A DNA stretch of 64,000 nt, from assembly GCF_039851965.1 (NCBI RefSeq), contig NZ_CP156674.1, positions 930,001-994,000 of the forward strand. The letters run 5' to 3'. The notes under the pieces were generated by a model. The model did not search any database. It saw only the letters and a list, made by a program, of their open reading frames with translations, and had not been told where the DNA came from. This document shows positions 25,223 through 34,625 of this stretch, in pieces (position 1 is the stretch's first letter; each line of letters opens with the position of its first letter). The translations under genes and the position numbers were made by a program. The stretch is from Pseudalkalibacillus hwajinpoensis. Its GTDB lineage: Bacteria > Bacillota > Bacilli > Bacillales > Guptibacillaceae.

Positions 25223-26674
25223 TTGAACTTATCTACAATAAAAGAAAATTGGTTTGGTAATGTAAAAAACGATACGCTTGCTGGTATTGTCGTCGCACTT
25301 GCTCTAATTCCAGAAGCCATTGCCTTCTCTATTATTGCTGGTGTTGATCCGATGGTCGGATTGTACGCGAGTTTTTGTATCGCGGTTGTGATTGCATTCG
25401 TTGGTGGTAGACCTGGAATGATATCAGCAGCTACAGGAGCGATGGCGCTCCTGATGGTCACACTAGTTGCCGATCACGGCTTACAATACTTGCTTGCTGC
25501 CACCATTTTAACAGGTGTGATTCAATACCTGCTTGGGGTGTTTAAATTAGCCCGATTCATGAAATTCATTCCTCGATCTGTAATGGTAGGCTTTGTGAAT
25601 GCACTGGGGATTCTTATTTTCACATCCCAGCTTCCACACTTTGTCGGTGAATCGTGGGGTATGTACGCGATGGTTGCAGGTGCACTTGCGATCATTTATA
25701 TCATTCCACGCTTTACAAAAGCTGTACCTTCTCCATTAATAGCGATTGTGGTAATTACAATCATCGCTTTGATGACTGGCAGTGGCGTACGAACAGTAGG
25801 TGACATGGGTGAATTAACTCAAGCTCTACCTATGTTTTTAATTCCAAGCATTCCGCTTAATTTTGAAACATTAGCAATTGTCTTTCCTTATTCACTAGCA
25901 CTCGCAATTGTAGGTTTACTTGAATCGTTTTTAACAGCCCAAATCGTTGATGACATGACAGATACAGAAAGTAATAAGAATAAAGAAGCAAAGGGACAGG
26001 GTATGGCAAACGTCGTGACTGGATTTTTCGGAGGAATGGCTGGTTGTGCCATGATTGGACAATCAGTGATTAACGTCAAATCTGGCGGACGCGGACGTTT
26101 ATCTACACTTGTTGCTGGTGTTTTCCTGATGTTCTTAATTCTTGTTCTGAATGACCTTCTCGTTATGATTCCGATGGCCGCACTTGTTGGTGTGATGATC
26201 ATGGTTTCAATCGGCACATTTGATTGGTCTTCCCTTGCAAACCTTCATAAAATGCCTAAATCAGATAGTGTTGTTATGGTCGTAACGGTTGTTACTGTAG
26301 TAACAACTCACGACTTATCAAAAGGCGTGCTTGCAGGTGTTGTACTAAGCGCCCTCTTCTTTGCCGCTAAAATTTCCAAAGTGCGAATCGAAGAGAAAGT
26401 CGATGATGTGAATGAGAAAACAATCTACCATGTAAACGGTCAACTATTCTTTGCTTCTGTAACAGATTTCGTTGATAGCTTTAACTTTAAAGAAGAACCG
26501 ATGAACAAGGTAGAAATCGACTTATCTAACGCTCATGTCTGGGACGACTCAGGTGTAGGAGCCGTTGATAAAGTCGTTATGAAATTTAGACAGAATAAGA
26601 TTCATGTCGAGATTACCGGTGTCAACCAGGATAGCTCACAGTTGATAGATCGGTTAGCGCTATATAATAAATAA
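25223..26674 (+). CDS. SulP/SLC26-family anion transporter with STAS domain
   Basis: A 483-residue protein. About ten to twelve membrane segments follow the SulP start DTLAGIVVALALIPEAIAFS, with the substrate-site region GLYASF and ISAATGAMALLM. A C-terminal STAS domain runs from about residue 395 (NEKTIYHVNGQLFFASVTDF, DLSNAHVWDDSGVGAVDK). Family members carry sulfate or bicarbonate, the latter usually with Na+; the sequence alone does not decide, and no carbonic anhydrase or sulfate gene is adjacent. Start TTG with AGAGGTG upstream. A terminator follows. Confidence 0.85.
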   Translation: MNLSTIKENWFGNVKNDTLAGIVVALALIPEAIAFSIIAGVDPMVGLYASFCIAVVIAFVGGRPGMISAATGAMALLMVTLVADHGLQYLLAATILTGVIQYLLGVFKLARFMKFIPRSVMVGFVNALGILIFTSQLPHFVGESWGMYAMVAGALAIIYIIPRFTKAVPSPLIAIVVITIIALMTGSGVRTVGDMGELTQALPMFLIPSIPLNFETLAIVFPYSLALAIVGLLESFLTAQIVDDMTDTESNKNKEAKGQGMANVVTGFFGGMAGCAMIGQSVINVKSGGRGRLSTLVAGVFLMFLILVLNDLLVMIPMAALVGVMIMVSIGTFDWSSLANLHKMPKSDSVVMVVTVVTVVTTHDLSKGVLAGVVLSALFFAAKISKVRIEEKVDDVNEKTIYHVNGQLFFASVTDFVDSFNFKEEPMNKVEIDLSNAHVWDDSGVGAVDKVVMKFRQNKIHVEITGVNQDSSQLIDRLALYNK

Positions 26675-26685
26675 GAAAGTATAAA

Positions 26686-26720
26686 AAAGAAACGCTCAGA
26701 GCTAAATTGAGCGTTTCTTT
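26686..26720 (+). terminator. Terminator of the SulP gene
   Basis: A 13-bp stem (AAAGAAACGCTCA/TGAGCGTTTCTTT) with a 9-base loop, 11 bases after the stop codon. Confidence 0.85.
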
Positions 26721-26806
26721 TTATACTTTTAGACACATTTCTTGTTCCAGATGATTTTGCTGTTTAACGTGTGATAATCGCCTGGAAATTCAAGTGCTTT
26801 AACAAC

Positions 26807-28078
26807 CTATTTTAAGACGAATATGTTCTTCTTAACGTATGCCCAATTTTGCGGAAATTTAAAGCGCAGCCGCCAATAAGTTGCTCCGAGGAGGTTATAA
26901 ACCTCCATTTGTTTATATTTCGCAGTGATACTCTGGATATCTTCAAACCATACCAGATGATCCACCATATTCATATATCGATAACCGTAGTTTGGAGCCT
27001 CTGCCACCCACTCATATTGAATAGGAATCCATGCCTCGATGGCACGGTTTTGTGCGTTTTGTACTGAAAGCATTTCTGCCACTCTTCCCGTCTGTAGTGG
27101 AAGAGTCCAGTCATACCCATAAAGGCTCATCGCCATCATTATCTTGCGCCGGTTGATCTGTCCAGTTGCATACATCAATACCTGTTCAACCCACCATACA
27201 GGCGCAATGGGATCAGGCGGGCCAATCGCGTATCCGTAGTCAATTGTCATAATAGAAACGATGTCTACAATCTCCCCAATTGCCCTGTAATTAAGGAAAC
27301 CAACCAATCGATTCGTCGGCATATCGCTACTTTTCGAATGCGCATTAATTTGTAGAATCAGATTCCCTAGACCTTCTTTTAACTCCTCTAAAAATGCCGT
27401 AAAGTCATTCCTTCTATCTGGAGGAACGAACTCAAAATCAATACTTACTCCTGCATAGCCTTTATCATTCACTTTAGAGACAAGATTCCGTACCAATGCA
27501 CTTCTTCTTTCAGAATTATGGAGAACGTTATCAGCTAACGCTGGACTAAACATTCCCTCTTCATAATTACTGATCACAAGTAATGGCTTGATATTCAGTT
27601 CTTTCGTTTTTTGTAAAATCGAGGCATCATCTATCGAGAGCAGCTCACCTTCACGTGTGAATGAATAAGTGAAAATGGCTAGATAAGTTATCGACCCTGC
27701 AAGATCATCGAGAATATCTAAATAAGGCGAACCCTCTAGTGCATCAAAGAAAACAAGTGATTGCATCGAGTACTTTTGCAAAGTGGGAATTCGGATTCTT
27801 AGTCCGACTGGAAGCGCATTGGGGTTAATCCCTGGATTCGCTGCAATGATGGCTTGAACCGAGGTCTTAAATTGTTGGGAGAGTTTCCAATAAGTATCTC
27901 CGGGCTTGATTTGATAGTATCTTACAGGCAGCTGTTGATCCGGGATATACAGATTCAAACCAGGAACAAGCCGATCAGAGACAAGCCCGTTCACTACCTT
28001 CAAAGTTGAAATCGGCACACCATAAGAAATTGAAATCCTCCATAAATTATCCCCAGATACTACCGTATGGATCGCCAT
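26807..28078 (-). CDS. LysM-GH18 spore-germination hydrolase (YaaH/SleL-like)
   Basis: A 423-residue protein with two N-terminal LysM repeats (about 2-46 HTVVSGDNLWRISISYG, and 52-97 YQIKPGDTYWKLSQQF) and a GH18 barrel (about 105-420). The catalytic strand is YAGVSIDFEFVPP, with the acid Glu in place. No signal peptide, as in spore-coat YaaH/SleL, which cleaves cortex fragments (N-acetylglucosaminidase) during germination. Start ATG 28078 with GGAGGG 7 bases upstream, in preference to 28093. Complements the GerA receptor operon in this window. Confidence 0.9.
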   Translation of the reverse strand: MAIHTVVSGDNLWRISISYGVPISTLKVVNGLVSDRLVPGLNLYIPDQQLPVRYYQIKPGDTYWKLSQQFKTSVQAIIAANPGINPNALPVGLRIRIPTLQKYSMQSLVFFDALEGSPYLDILDDLAGSITYLAIFTYSFTREGELLSIDDASILQKTKELNIKPLLVISNYEEGMFSPALADNVLHNSERRSALVRNLVSKVNDKGYAGVSIDFEFVPPDRRNDFTAFLEELKEGLGNLILQINAHSKSSDMPTNRLVGFLNYRAIGEIVDIVSIMTIDYGYAIGPPDPIAPVWWVEQVLMYATGQINRRKIMMAMSLYGYDWTLPLQTGRVAEMLSVQNAQNRAIEAWIPIQYEWVAEAPNYGYRYMNMVDHLVWFEDIQSITAKYKQMEVYNLLGATYWRLRFKFPQNWAYVKKNIFVLK

Positions 28079-28205
28079 CGGATATCCCTCCATTACTCAA
28101 AAAGCTCTACTGACATCCTATTTCTGAATAAAGGAGTTCATGAAGAAGAATTTACTTTTAGTCCGACAGGAGATTTAGACATCTGTTTCGTCTGGTGTCT
28201 TAATC

Positions 28206-28784
28206 CTATGATTTTGTATAAATCATGACGAAATGTAAAACCGCTGGAGTAGAATTACGATTAAGATAACCATGTTCTTGATCGGCACTAAACTTGATTG
28301 AATCATAAGTATTTAGCTCATAGAATTCATTCTTTACTTGAACCATTACGCTTCCTTCCATAACTGTCACATATTCAATAACGCCCGCCTGATGGGCGTC
28401 TGCATAATATTCGCCTCCCGGCTTTAAAAAGGCCCGATGTGTTTCTATTGATCCATATCCTGCGTTTGTAAACATCGGTTCTAACATCAGTTCCTCATTT
28501 GTACTTAATACTTTATTACCTTCATTTTTACGGGATATTGCGACCTGCTGGGTTTCAGCAAGTAAGGTTGAGATGGGAATCGAGAGCCCATTCGCTATCT
28601 TCCAGATTACCGTTAGAGAAGGATTAGCTTCCCCTCTCTCAATTTTACCCAGAGTTAATTTGCTAACCTCAGTAAACTCAGCTAATTCCTGTAGACTAAT
28701 ATTTCGCTCTTTCCTGATTCTTCTGAGTGTATGGCCCACCTGCTTAGCTACTTTCTCTGCATCTTTCATCGTTTCTTCACTCAC
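28206..28784 (-). CDS. XRE-family regulator with cupin domain
   Basis: A 192-residue regulator: HTH_3 at about 14-70 (RIRKERNISLQELAEFTEVS, then LTLGKIERGEANPSL) and a small cupin at about 105-188 (AFLKPGGEYYADAH, VIEYVTVMEGSVMVQV). Such proteins control amino acid or small-molecule exporters. It is divergent from a drug/metabolite transporter gene across a 119-bp gap with a palindrome, a common regulator-target layout. Start GTG with GAGAGGA upstream. Confidence 0.85.
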   Translation of the reverse strand: MSEETMKDAEKVAKQVGHTLRRIRKERNISLQELAEFTEVSKLTLGKIERGEANPSLTVIWKIANGLSIPISTLLAETQQVAISRKNEGNKVLSTNEELMLEPMFTNAGYGSIETHRAFLKPGGEYYADAHQAGVIEYVTVMEGSVMVQVKNEFYELNTYDSIKFSADQEHGYLNRNSTPAVLHFVMIYTKS

Positions 28785-28834
28785 ATTATGTTCCTCTCTA
28801 TCATTTTCTCTTGTAATTTAATAAGTGTTCATTT

Positions 28835-28852
28835 AGTATACTATAATATACT
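28835..28852. promoter_or_regulatory. Palindromic operator in the XRE/DMT intergenic region
   Basis: AGTATA-CTATAA-TATACT, with perfect 6-bp arms. The half-site TAATATAC occurs again about 23 bases downstream. The position between divergent promoters suits autoregulation by the XRE-cupin protein and control of the transporter. Confidence 0.6.
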
Positions 28853-28903
28853 AAAAGATTATTATAATATACATTATTCTCACAGGAAAGGGATGTATAC
28901 AAA

Positions 28904-29872
28904 ATGAAGGAAATTCTAATTGGTATTCTTGCTTCGATGTTTTTTGCCGTTACGTTTATTTTAAATCGGTCAATGGAGTTAGCTGGAGGAAGCTGGATGT
29001 GGAGCTCCTCATTGCGATTCCTTTTTATGGTACCTTTTTTAGTTCTTATTGTATTCGTCAGAAACAATCTGAAACAAGTCTTCACAGAAATGAAGAGAAA
29101 TTTTTTCCATTGGACTTGCTGGAGTTTCATTGGTTTCGTGCTATTTTATGCCCCATTAACCTATGCTGCTTCATATGGTCCGGGCTGGCTTGTAGCTGGA
29201 ACATGGCAAATCACGATCGTCGGAGGTATCTTTGTATCACCACTATTCTTCACAACCATCGCAACACCATACGGAACCAAGAAACAACGTCACAAGGTGC
29301 CAATAAAAGCGCTTTTGATATCGACTGTTATTCTAATCGGGGTCGTTTTGATTCAGCAACAAAATTCAAGAACATTATCCACTAATGAAGTTGTCATTGG
29401 TATATTGCCAGTCATTGTTGCCGCGTTCGCCTACCCATTAGGGAACCGAAAGATGATGGAGCTTTGTGCAGGTAGACTCGATACATTCCAACGTGTTCTT
29501 GGCATGACATTAGCAAGTTTACCATTCTGGTTACTAATATCCTTTAGTGCCTATATTAGAGTTGGACCACCATCTTCAGGTCAGCTCATACAATCCTTTA
29601 TCGTTGCCATAAGTTCAGGAGTCATAGCAACAACGTTATTTTTCATTGCAACAGATCGGGTTCGAAATCATCAAGTAAAGCTTGCAGCAGTAGAAGCAAC
29701 CCAATCCACACAAGTACTTTTTGTTATAGCAGGTGAAGCTGTACTCCTTTCAAGTCCATTGCCAGGTAGTGTAGCGTCCACCGGGGTCCTTCTTATTGTT
29801 CTTGGGATCGTCTTTCACAGTTACAACGTAAAAAAGAAAAACAGTAAGCAACCTAAGAGTATTAGACTTTAG
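28904..29872 (+). CDS. DMT-superfamily multidrug-resistance efflux transporter
   Basis: A 322-residue protein with about ten hydrophobic segments in two five-helix halves (FFAVTFILNRSMELAGGSW near the N-terminus; VKLAAVEATQSTQVLFVIAG near the end), typical of the EmrE-related ten-helix DMT group annotated as multidrug-resistance efflux. The start is ATG with GGAAAGGG upstream. Probably controlled by the divergent XRE-cupin regulator. Substrate unknown; metabolite export is as likely as drug export. Confidence 0.8.
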   Translation: MKEILIGILASMFFAVTFILNRSMELAGGSWMWSSSLRFLFMVPFLVLIVFVRNNLKQVFTEMKRNFFHWTCWSFIGFVLFYAPLTYAASYGPGWLVAGTWQITIVGGIFVSPLFFTTIATPYGTKKQRHKVPIKALLISTVILIGVVLIQQQNSRTLSTNEVVIGILPVIVAAFAYPLGNRKMMELCAGRLDTFQRVLGMTLASLPFWLLISFSAYIRVGPPSSGQLIQSFIVAISSGVIATTLFFIATDRVRNHQVKLAAVEATQSTQVLFVIAGEAVLLSSPLPGSVASTGVLLIVLGIVFHSYNVKKKNSKQPKSIRL

Positions 29873-30089
29873 AAGCGTAATGAAAATTCAAAAGGAATAA
29901 ACAGCAAGGACTAATACGTTTAAGGATCAGGTAGCTCGAAAACCCTTTGCGAAAAGTGAACTTCCACCGTTCGATGAATCCCCTTTAGCTCTTGCTGCCC
30001 TTTTTGTTGATTCCTTCAGTATTTTATAAATTATTCACTAAATCGAAGAAATTCAATAAAGCACTGGGAGCTATTCCCCAGCACTCTTT

Positions 30090-31286
30090 CTATTGCAAAC
30101 TTACCTTTACTAACTCCATCATAACTTCTTCTGCAGAACGAATTGCTTCTCCGCCACCCTGAGCAAAGTCCTTCTTCCCTCCACCTTTGCCGTTTATAAG
30201 TGGAAGGACTCCCTTTAAAGCAAGGTTCATGTCCATGTTTACTTCTGATCCTCTTCCGCAAACAATCTGCATCTTACCCTCCATTTCACTTATAAAGAAA
30301 ACGATTATAGTAGCATCTTCATTTAAAATCGTTTTTGCGAGCTTTTGTAGCTCACGCATACCATACTCCTTAGAGATTAGATGGACAACTCGCTGGTCAT
30401 GGATCATTCCTGCAGACTCCAATAGCTCTTTTGCTTCATAAGTAAGAAGGCGATCCTTCAGCTCATCGATTGTTTTCTCATGCTCCTTGGACTGCACCAA
30501 TACGCGATGTGCAGCCTGAACGAGATCAGATTGTGGTACATTGAGCACGTTAGTCAAACCAAGCACAACACCCTGTTTGTCATAAAGCTCTGTAAGGACT
30601 CGATTGCCACAAACAAAATGAACGCGCGTTTGTTTTTTCTGCTTCTCTATTTTCAGTATACTCACTGAGCTAACCTGTCCTGTAGACGAAGGATGTGTAC
30701 CTCCACAGCCGCTATAATCTACTTCCGGAATGATCACAAGGCGAATATTATCTGCTACCGCAACCTGTTTTCGAAGTTTGTATTCAGCTAGTTCTTCTTC
30801 ATTCACCCACTTCGTTTTAATTGGGAGATTGTGCTGAATTACTTCATTCGCGAATGCCTCTGCCCTCCTTGCTTCCGCTTCGTCAAGTGAAGGAATATCA
30901 AGATCAATCGTACACATCTCCTGTCCAAGATGGAAGCTTACGGTTTTGTATCCAAATTGGTCTTCAAATGCTGCTGATAGAATATGTTGACCAGCATGCT
31001 GCTGCATATGGTCGTAACGTCTCGACCAGTTGATTTCACCATTCACTTCCTTCTGATCATAGAATGTGCTTTCCAAGTAGTGACGGATTTCACCATTCAC
31101 TTCTTCCACATCGATTACATTCAAACCGTTTAGCGTTCCTGTATCATGTGGTTGTCCCCCGCCTGTTGGATAAAATGCGGTTTGGTCTAACACCACATAA
31201 GTACGACCTGCTTCATCATGCCCCTGTTTAATAAGTTTTGCAGAGAAGGAGGTTATGTATGGGTCTTGATAGAATAATTTAGCCAT
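30090..31286 (-). CDS. AlaX-type alanyl-tRNA editing protein with DHHA1 domain
   Basis: A 398-residue trans-editing factor that hydrolyses mischarged Ser- or Gly-tRNA(Ala). The zinc site is HAGQHILSAAF (HxxxH) and CGGTHPSSTG (CxxxH); a glycine-rich TAFYPTGGGQPHDTG precedes it. A DHHA1 domain follows, ending with GKGGGKKDFAQGGGEA. Length fits the long AlaX form. The ATG at 31286 is preferred over the upstream frame start at 31304. The gene stands alone. Confidence 0.9.
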   Translation of the reverse strand: MAKLFYQDPYITSFSAKLIKQGHDEAGRTYVVLDQTAFYPTGGGQPHDTGTLNGLNVIDVEEVNGEIRHYLESTFYDQKEVNGEINWSRRYDHMQQHAGQHILSAAFEDQFGYKTVSFHLGQEMCTIDLDIPSLDEAEARRAEAFANEVIQHNLPIKTKWVNEEELAEYKLRKQVAVADNIRLVIIPEVDYSGCGGTHPSSTGQVSSVSILKIEKQKKQTRVHFVCGNRVLTELYDKQGVVLGLTNVLNVPQSDLVQAAHRVLVQSKEHEKTIDELKDRLLTYEAKELLESAGMIHDQRVVHLISKEYGMRELQKLAKTILNEDATIIVFFISEMEGKMQIVCGRGSEVNMDMNLALKGVLPLINGKGGGKKDFAQGGGEAIRSAEEVMMELVKVSLQ

Positions 31287-31415
31287 TAAAATCACTTCTT
31301 TCACCTTATACTAAATTTACTTCACAACTCATCCTATCATGTTTCAGGAAAAATATATTAATTCATAACCTTCATCAAAAAAAGCAGTCAAAAATCGACC
31401 GCTTCTTCTAGATTC

Positions 31416-31769
31416 TTAATAATAAAGCTCCATCTCATACAGTTCTCTAAAAACATCTTCCCAGCAGTCATTTTCCCAGAAGACGCGCGTCAGGTATTCG
31501 ACAAACTGGTAATCACCTGATTGTTCTGGCACAATATGATAAATTTCTTTCTCGAACGTTCTGTGATCGACGGGCTCTTTCATTAAAATCTTCTCCTGAT
31601 ACCTATCCATTAACGCCATAATCTCGTGATACTGCTTCTTCGTAATCTGGTACTCATAGAGCATCCGGTCGATCGATGTATTCGAATATAGCAAGTCCTG
31701 TCTGAATAAAAGCATCTCGATGGTTTCCTCAAGCTCAGCAATACGCTTCACCATTGCCACGTTATTCAT
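31416..31769 (-). CDS. DUF1878 (YhaI-like) protein
   Basis: A 117-residue helical protein (MVKRIAELEETIEMLLFRQD, KQYHEIMALMDRY) matching DUF1878, represented by B. subtilis YhaI; the role is unknown. GGAGGG is 6 bases before the ATG. It has no operon partner; the neighbour upstream is the terminator-bounded 32011-32241 gene. Confidence 0.7.
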   Translation of the reverse strand: MNNVAMVKRIAELEETIEMLLFRQDLLYSNTSIDRMLYEYQITKKQYHEIMALMDRYQEKILMKEPVDHRTFEKEIYHIVPEQSGDYQFVEYLTRVFWENDCWEDVFRELYEMELYY

Positions 31770-31969
31770 TTCGATCCCTCCAATTTATTAAATCCATAAG
31801 TCTTTGAAAGGGGTTACAGGAGTGCACACAAACGTCAGACTGTCAAACCGGACAATAAACTTTTCCACGACCTTAGTTATCTTATTTCTCTACCATTATA
31901 ATCTGAAAACTCTTTCATTTCTATGAAGATCATCACATTAACACATAAATGAAACAATTATCTCGGAAC

Positions 31970-32009
31970 AGAAAGAAAGGGTGATCCGACTGGATCACCC
32001 TTTCTTTCT
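31970..32009 (-). terminator. Strong terminator after the 32011-32241 gene
   Basis: An 18-bp perfect stem (AGAAAGAAAGGGTGATCC and its complement) with a GACT loop. It begins 2 bases after the stop codon. Confidence 0.9.
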
Positions 32010-32010
32010 G

Positions 32011-32241
32011 CTAGACTTGAATTAACTCATCGATCTCTTCATTACGTTTTTCACGCTCTTCTTGTGAAGCAAGATCATATTTTTTCAGCAAGTGAAACAG
32101 CTCATTTAATGCTTCTTGAGAAAGAGTCTTCTCCAAGAAACGGTTTATGCCCTGCACGAGTGAATCGGGCATGTAATCAGCCTGCCCTTTAAGTTTCGTT
32201 AAAACATCACTATATGAGTGATCGATCGTACATTTCCCCAT
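32011..32241 (-). CDS. Small acidic hypothetical protein, 76 aa
   Basis: A helix-rich protein (MGKCTIDHSYSDVLTKLKGQ...) with LVQGINRFLEKTLSQEALNE and a charged tail EREKRNEEIDELIQV. It has no membrane segment. A GGGAGGTT site precedes the ATG and a strong terminator follows, so it is expressed. I do not recognise the family with certainty. Confidence 0.6.
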   Translation of the reverse strand: MGKCTIDHSYSDVLTKLKGQADYMPDSLVQGINRFLEKTLSQEALNELFHLLKKYDLASQEEREKRNEEIDELIQV

Positions 32242-32283
32242 TTTCAGAACCTCCCGAACTACAATTAAGTGTTATATTCCACT

Positions 32284-32373
32284 TTACTTTTTTCTAGTGA
32301 ATTTCGCTAGTAATAAAGCAAAAACAAGCAAAGCTACTCCTATTAAAACGACATTTTCTGAAATAAAGTCCAC
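32284..32373 (-). CDS. Possible 29-residue membrane peptide
   Basis: Short ORF reading VDFISENVVLIGVALLVFAL then LLAKFTRKK from a GTG. One hydrophobic helix with a basic C-terminal tail, so it resembles known tiny Bacillus membrane peptides. The ribosome site is weak (AAAGGT, 12 bases off), hence the low confidence. Confidence 0.35.
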   Translation of the reverse strand: MDFISENVVLIGVALLVFALLLAKFTRKK

Positions 32374-32698
32374 AGTGACACATCTACCTTTCATCATCTA
32401 ATTAATCTGGAATAATGAAATGATAACATAAACCAAACTTTCAGAGATTTTTTTGATTGGTATTTCTTGTAGATTTGAATACTTCGAGTTATTTTCGATC
32501 TTTCTCGTTCATTAAAATTTATAGATATATCTTTTTCGACTACTTACAATCATTTCCCCGGAAATCGACTACAAGTTTACAGAACGGTTCTATTAAAGTA
32601 GACAAAGTAATTTTTTTACCCTCGACACCAACTGTCCTTTCTTTCATACAGTACTGTGTATAATAACTTTATCAACTATAAACAGTGGGAGGAATCGT

Positions 32699-33973
32699 AT
32701 GAAAGCCCTTCGTCTGGTATTCTTATTTTCCCTTTTACTTCTAGTAACTTCCTGCAACTTTTTGACTAGCTCAAACTCTTCTGAAAAGGTGGAGGCAGAA
32801 AAAGAAACGGTGGACAAGCTCTCCGAACCATCCGACCAGGCATTGTTTCAAGAAGGTACGTATAAATGGGAAAAGGACGGCGTCATTTTGGGTGCGGTCG
32901 ACCTTACCGATCCGCTTGATGACTCGTTCACCTTCATGCTCCAGGCTTATGATGGAATAAATGTTGGTGAAATTTCCGGAACGGCAATCGTTGAAGGAGA
33001 TACTGCGACATTCACGCATCCTGAAAATGGAGAATGCAAAGCTAGCTTCGGATGGCAGGAAGATCGTATGACGATAGATACAAGCGAAGGATGTCAGAGT
33101 GTTGCTGGAAATAACGTATCATTTACGGGTATCTATACCTTGATTCCGATTGGAAAACAGACTACCTCAGAGGATAGCGCAAGTGAAACGTCAGAATGGC
33201 GTGAAGCTCTCTATATCGACCCCAAATTTGAACAAGGTAATCTGAGTATCTCAAACGTCACCGCTGAATCTTTCCAATTTTCCTTTGACGTAAGTAGCGG
33301 TGATCATGTTGGCGAACTCAGTGGTACCGCTCAGATTACCGGTAATGAAGCAACATTTCAAGATAAAGACCAGCCTGATTGCACAGGAACGTTCACTTCT
33401 ACGGATGGTGTCATCTCGTTCGAAGAAGATTCCTGTCTCTATTACCACGGAGCAGCTGTTGATTTTAATGGTAGCTACACAATGACAGATCAACCACCAC
33501 TTGCGAGTTCAACTAAGAGAGAAGCCAACTCATGTGAAGCTTCACCTTTCCATTCCGACTTATTAAAATTTGCTAAGCAGGGCCACTTGAAGGATCCGTC
33601 CATCTTTCTCGGTCTGACTGAGGAAAAATTAAAAGAAGAGAAACCATCTATGAAGTTTGAGGAGACTTTATATGAAGGGATCCCAGGCTTTTATGATGAG
33701 ACGTATGCATACTTAATGGCGAATGAAGAAGTATTCAACCTCCGCTATGACGCCCTATCAGAAGGTGCTGCTATTCCTTATGAGGATATGCTTTGCCAGT
33801 TCGGAGAACCAGACGAGGTCGTTTTGAATGATATGGATAGTGAATACCTGCATGTTTACTACGCCGGAGACAACAAACTATCATTTGTTTCAGATAAGGA
33901 AGGCGGAGACATTAAAGCGGTAGAATTAGAATCAATGGAAGATAAGCTGAAAGCAAATCCAATTCAGGATTAA
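32699..33973 (+). CDS. Lipoprotein with internally duplicated domain
   Basis: A 424-residue lipoprotein. The signal peptide ends in the lipobox LVTSC (Cys19), so it is lipid-anchored outside the membrane. Two copies of a domain of about 95 residues follow a linker: the first around 50-148 (GEISGTAIVEGDTATFTHPE, FTGIYT), the second around 165-262 (GELSGTAQITGNEATFQDKD, FNGSYT). Each ends with two Cys bracketing a short strand. A helical C-terminal domain (about 275-420) begins CEASPFHSDLLKFAKQG. The duplicated module is unnamed by me. GGGAGG precedes the ATG. Confidence 0.75.
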   Translation: MKALRLVFLFSLLLLVTSCNFLTSSNSSEKVEAEKETVDKLSEPSDQALFQEGTYKWEKDGVILGAVDLTDPLDDSFTFMLQAYDGINVGEISGTAIVEGDTATFTHPENGECKASFGWQEDRMTIDTSEGCQSVAGNNVSFTGIYTLIPIGKQTTSEDSASETSEWREALYIDPKFEQGNLSISNVTAESFQFSFDVSSGDHVGELSGTAQITGNEATFQDKDQPDCTGTFTSTDGVISFEEDSCLYYHGAAVDFNGSYTMTDQPPLASSTKREANSCEASPFHSDLLKFAKQGHLKDPSIFLGLTEEKLKEEKPSMKFEETLYEGIPGFYDETYAYLMANEEVFNLRYDALSEGAAIPYEDMLCQFGEPDEVVLNDMDSEYLHVYYAGDNKLSFVSDKEGGDIKAVELESMEDKLKANPIQD

Positions 33974-33976
33974 ACG

Positions 33977-34009
33977 AACCCTCATCAGGTCTACGATCTG
34001 ATGAGGGTT
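33977..34009 (+). terminator. Terminator of the lipoprotein gene
   Basis: A 12-bp stem (AACCCTCATCAG/CTGATGAGGGTT) with a 9-base loop and T run, 4 bases after the stop. Confidence 0.85.
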
Positions 34010-34012
34010 TTT

Positions 34013-34610
34013 CTACATATGACTAATGATGATCTCATCTGCTAATCTGTAACCTTGCATTGGTGCGCTTCTTCAAAACGACTAATTCTTACATCAATAC
34101 TATTATTATTTCCCCATAGAACCTCGTCATAATGTGGAAAGATGATTTTTTCGGTGAGGTGTCGCCTGGTTAAATCTTTCAAGTTGACATGATTTATTTC
34201 TGACGTGAAGAACTGTACAATGTCGATATTGCCCCAAGCACAACCGCCCCTGCCGAAACACCCACAATCACAATGCCGTTACCAAACCCAACTTCCGAGC
34301 CCACCACTTTGTCGCAGATAATAGAGTAAATAGCACGGGTTTCCTCCATTGATATAAAATCGAAGATTTCCAGTATCGACTTTATCGAATTCTATATCAA
34401 TAAACCTCACACTTCTAAAATTCATTTCCTGAAAAATCTTCCTTCGCCTTCTTTGGCAAATTGATTTAGTTTCTTTTCTTTTACAGAAGCATCGTAATGA
34501 TTCCTACATTGGTTTCTTCAGGCATCTTATCGATTAATCTTAAGAATTGCTGTCTTATTTCTTGATTAAGAAATCCAGTTGATGTTAATAAAGAGAGGAC
34601 ATACCTACCT
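34013..34610 (-). pseudogene. Peptidase S51 (dipeptidase E-like) pseudogene
   Basis: No open frame, but pieces in different frames rebuild a family member in order: LLLTSTGFLNQEIRQQFLRL and IDKMPEETNVGIITM; then DIEFDKVDTGNLRFYINGGN; then the catalytic-Ser motif IVIVGVSAGAVVLGA; then DLTRRHLTEKIIFPHYDEV and RISRFEEAHQCKV; and the last strand RLADEIII. Stops and shifts occur at several places. Dipeptidase E-type enzymes cleave aspartyl peptides; S51 family members also include cyanophycinase. It is adjacent to, and in the same direction as, the DUF421 gene. Confidence 0.75.
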
Positions 34611-34625
34611 CCTATAGTCATTCAG

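Noticed and set aside
29900..30030. Plus-strand open stretch reading QVARKPFAKSELPPFDESPL and ending in TAA
   Set aside because: No start codon, no ribosome site and no recognised family; could be a remnant but cannot be supported.
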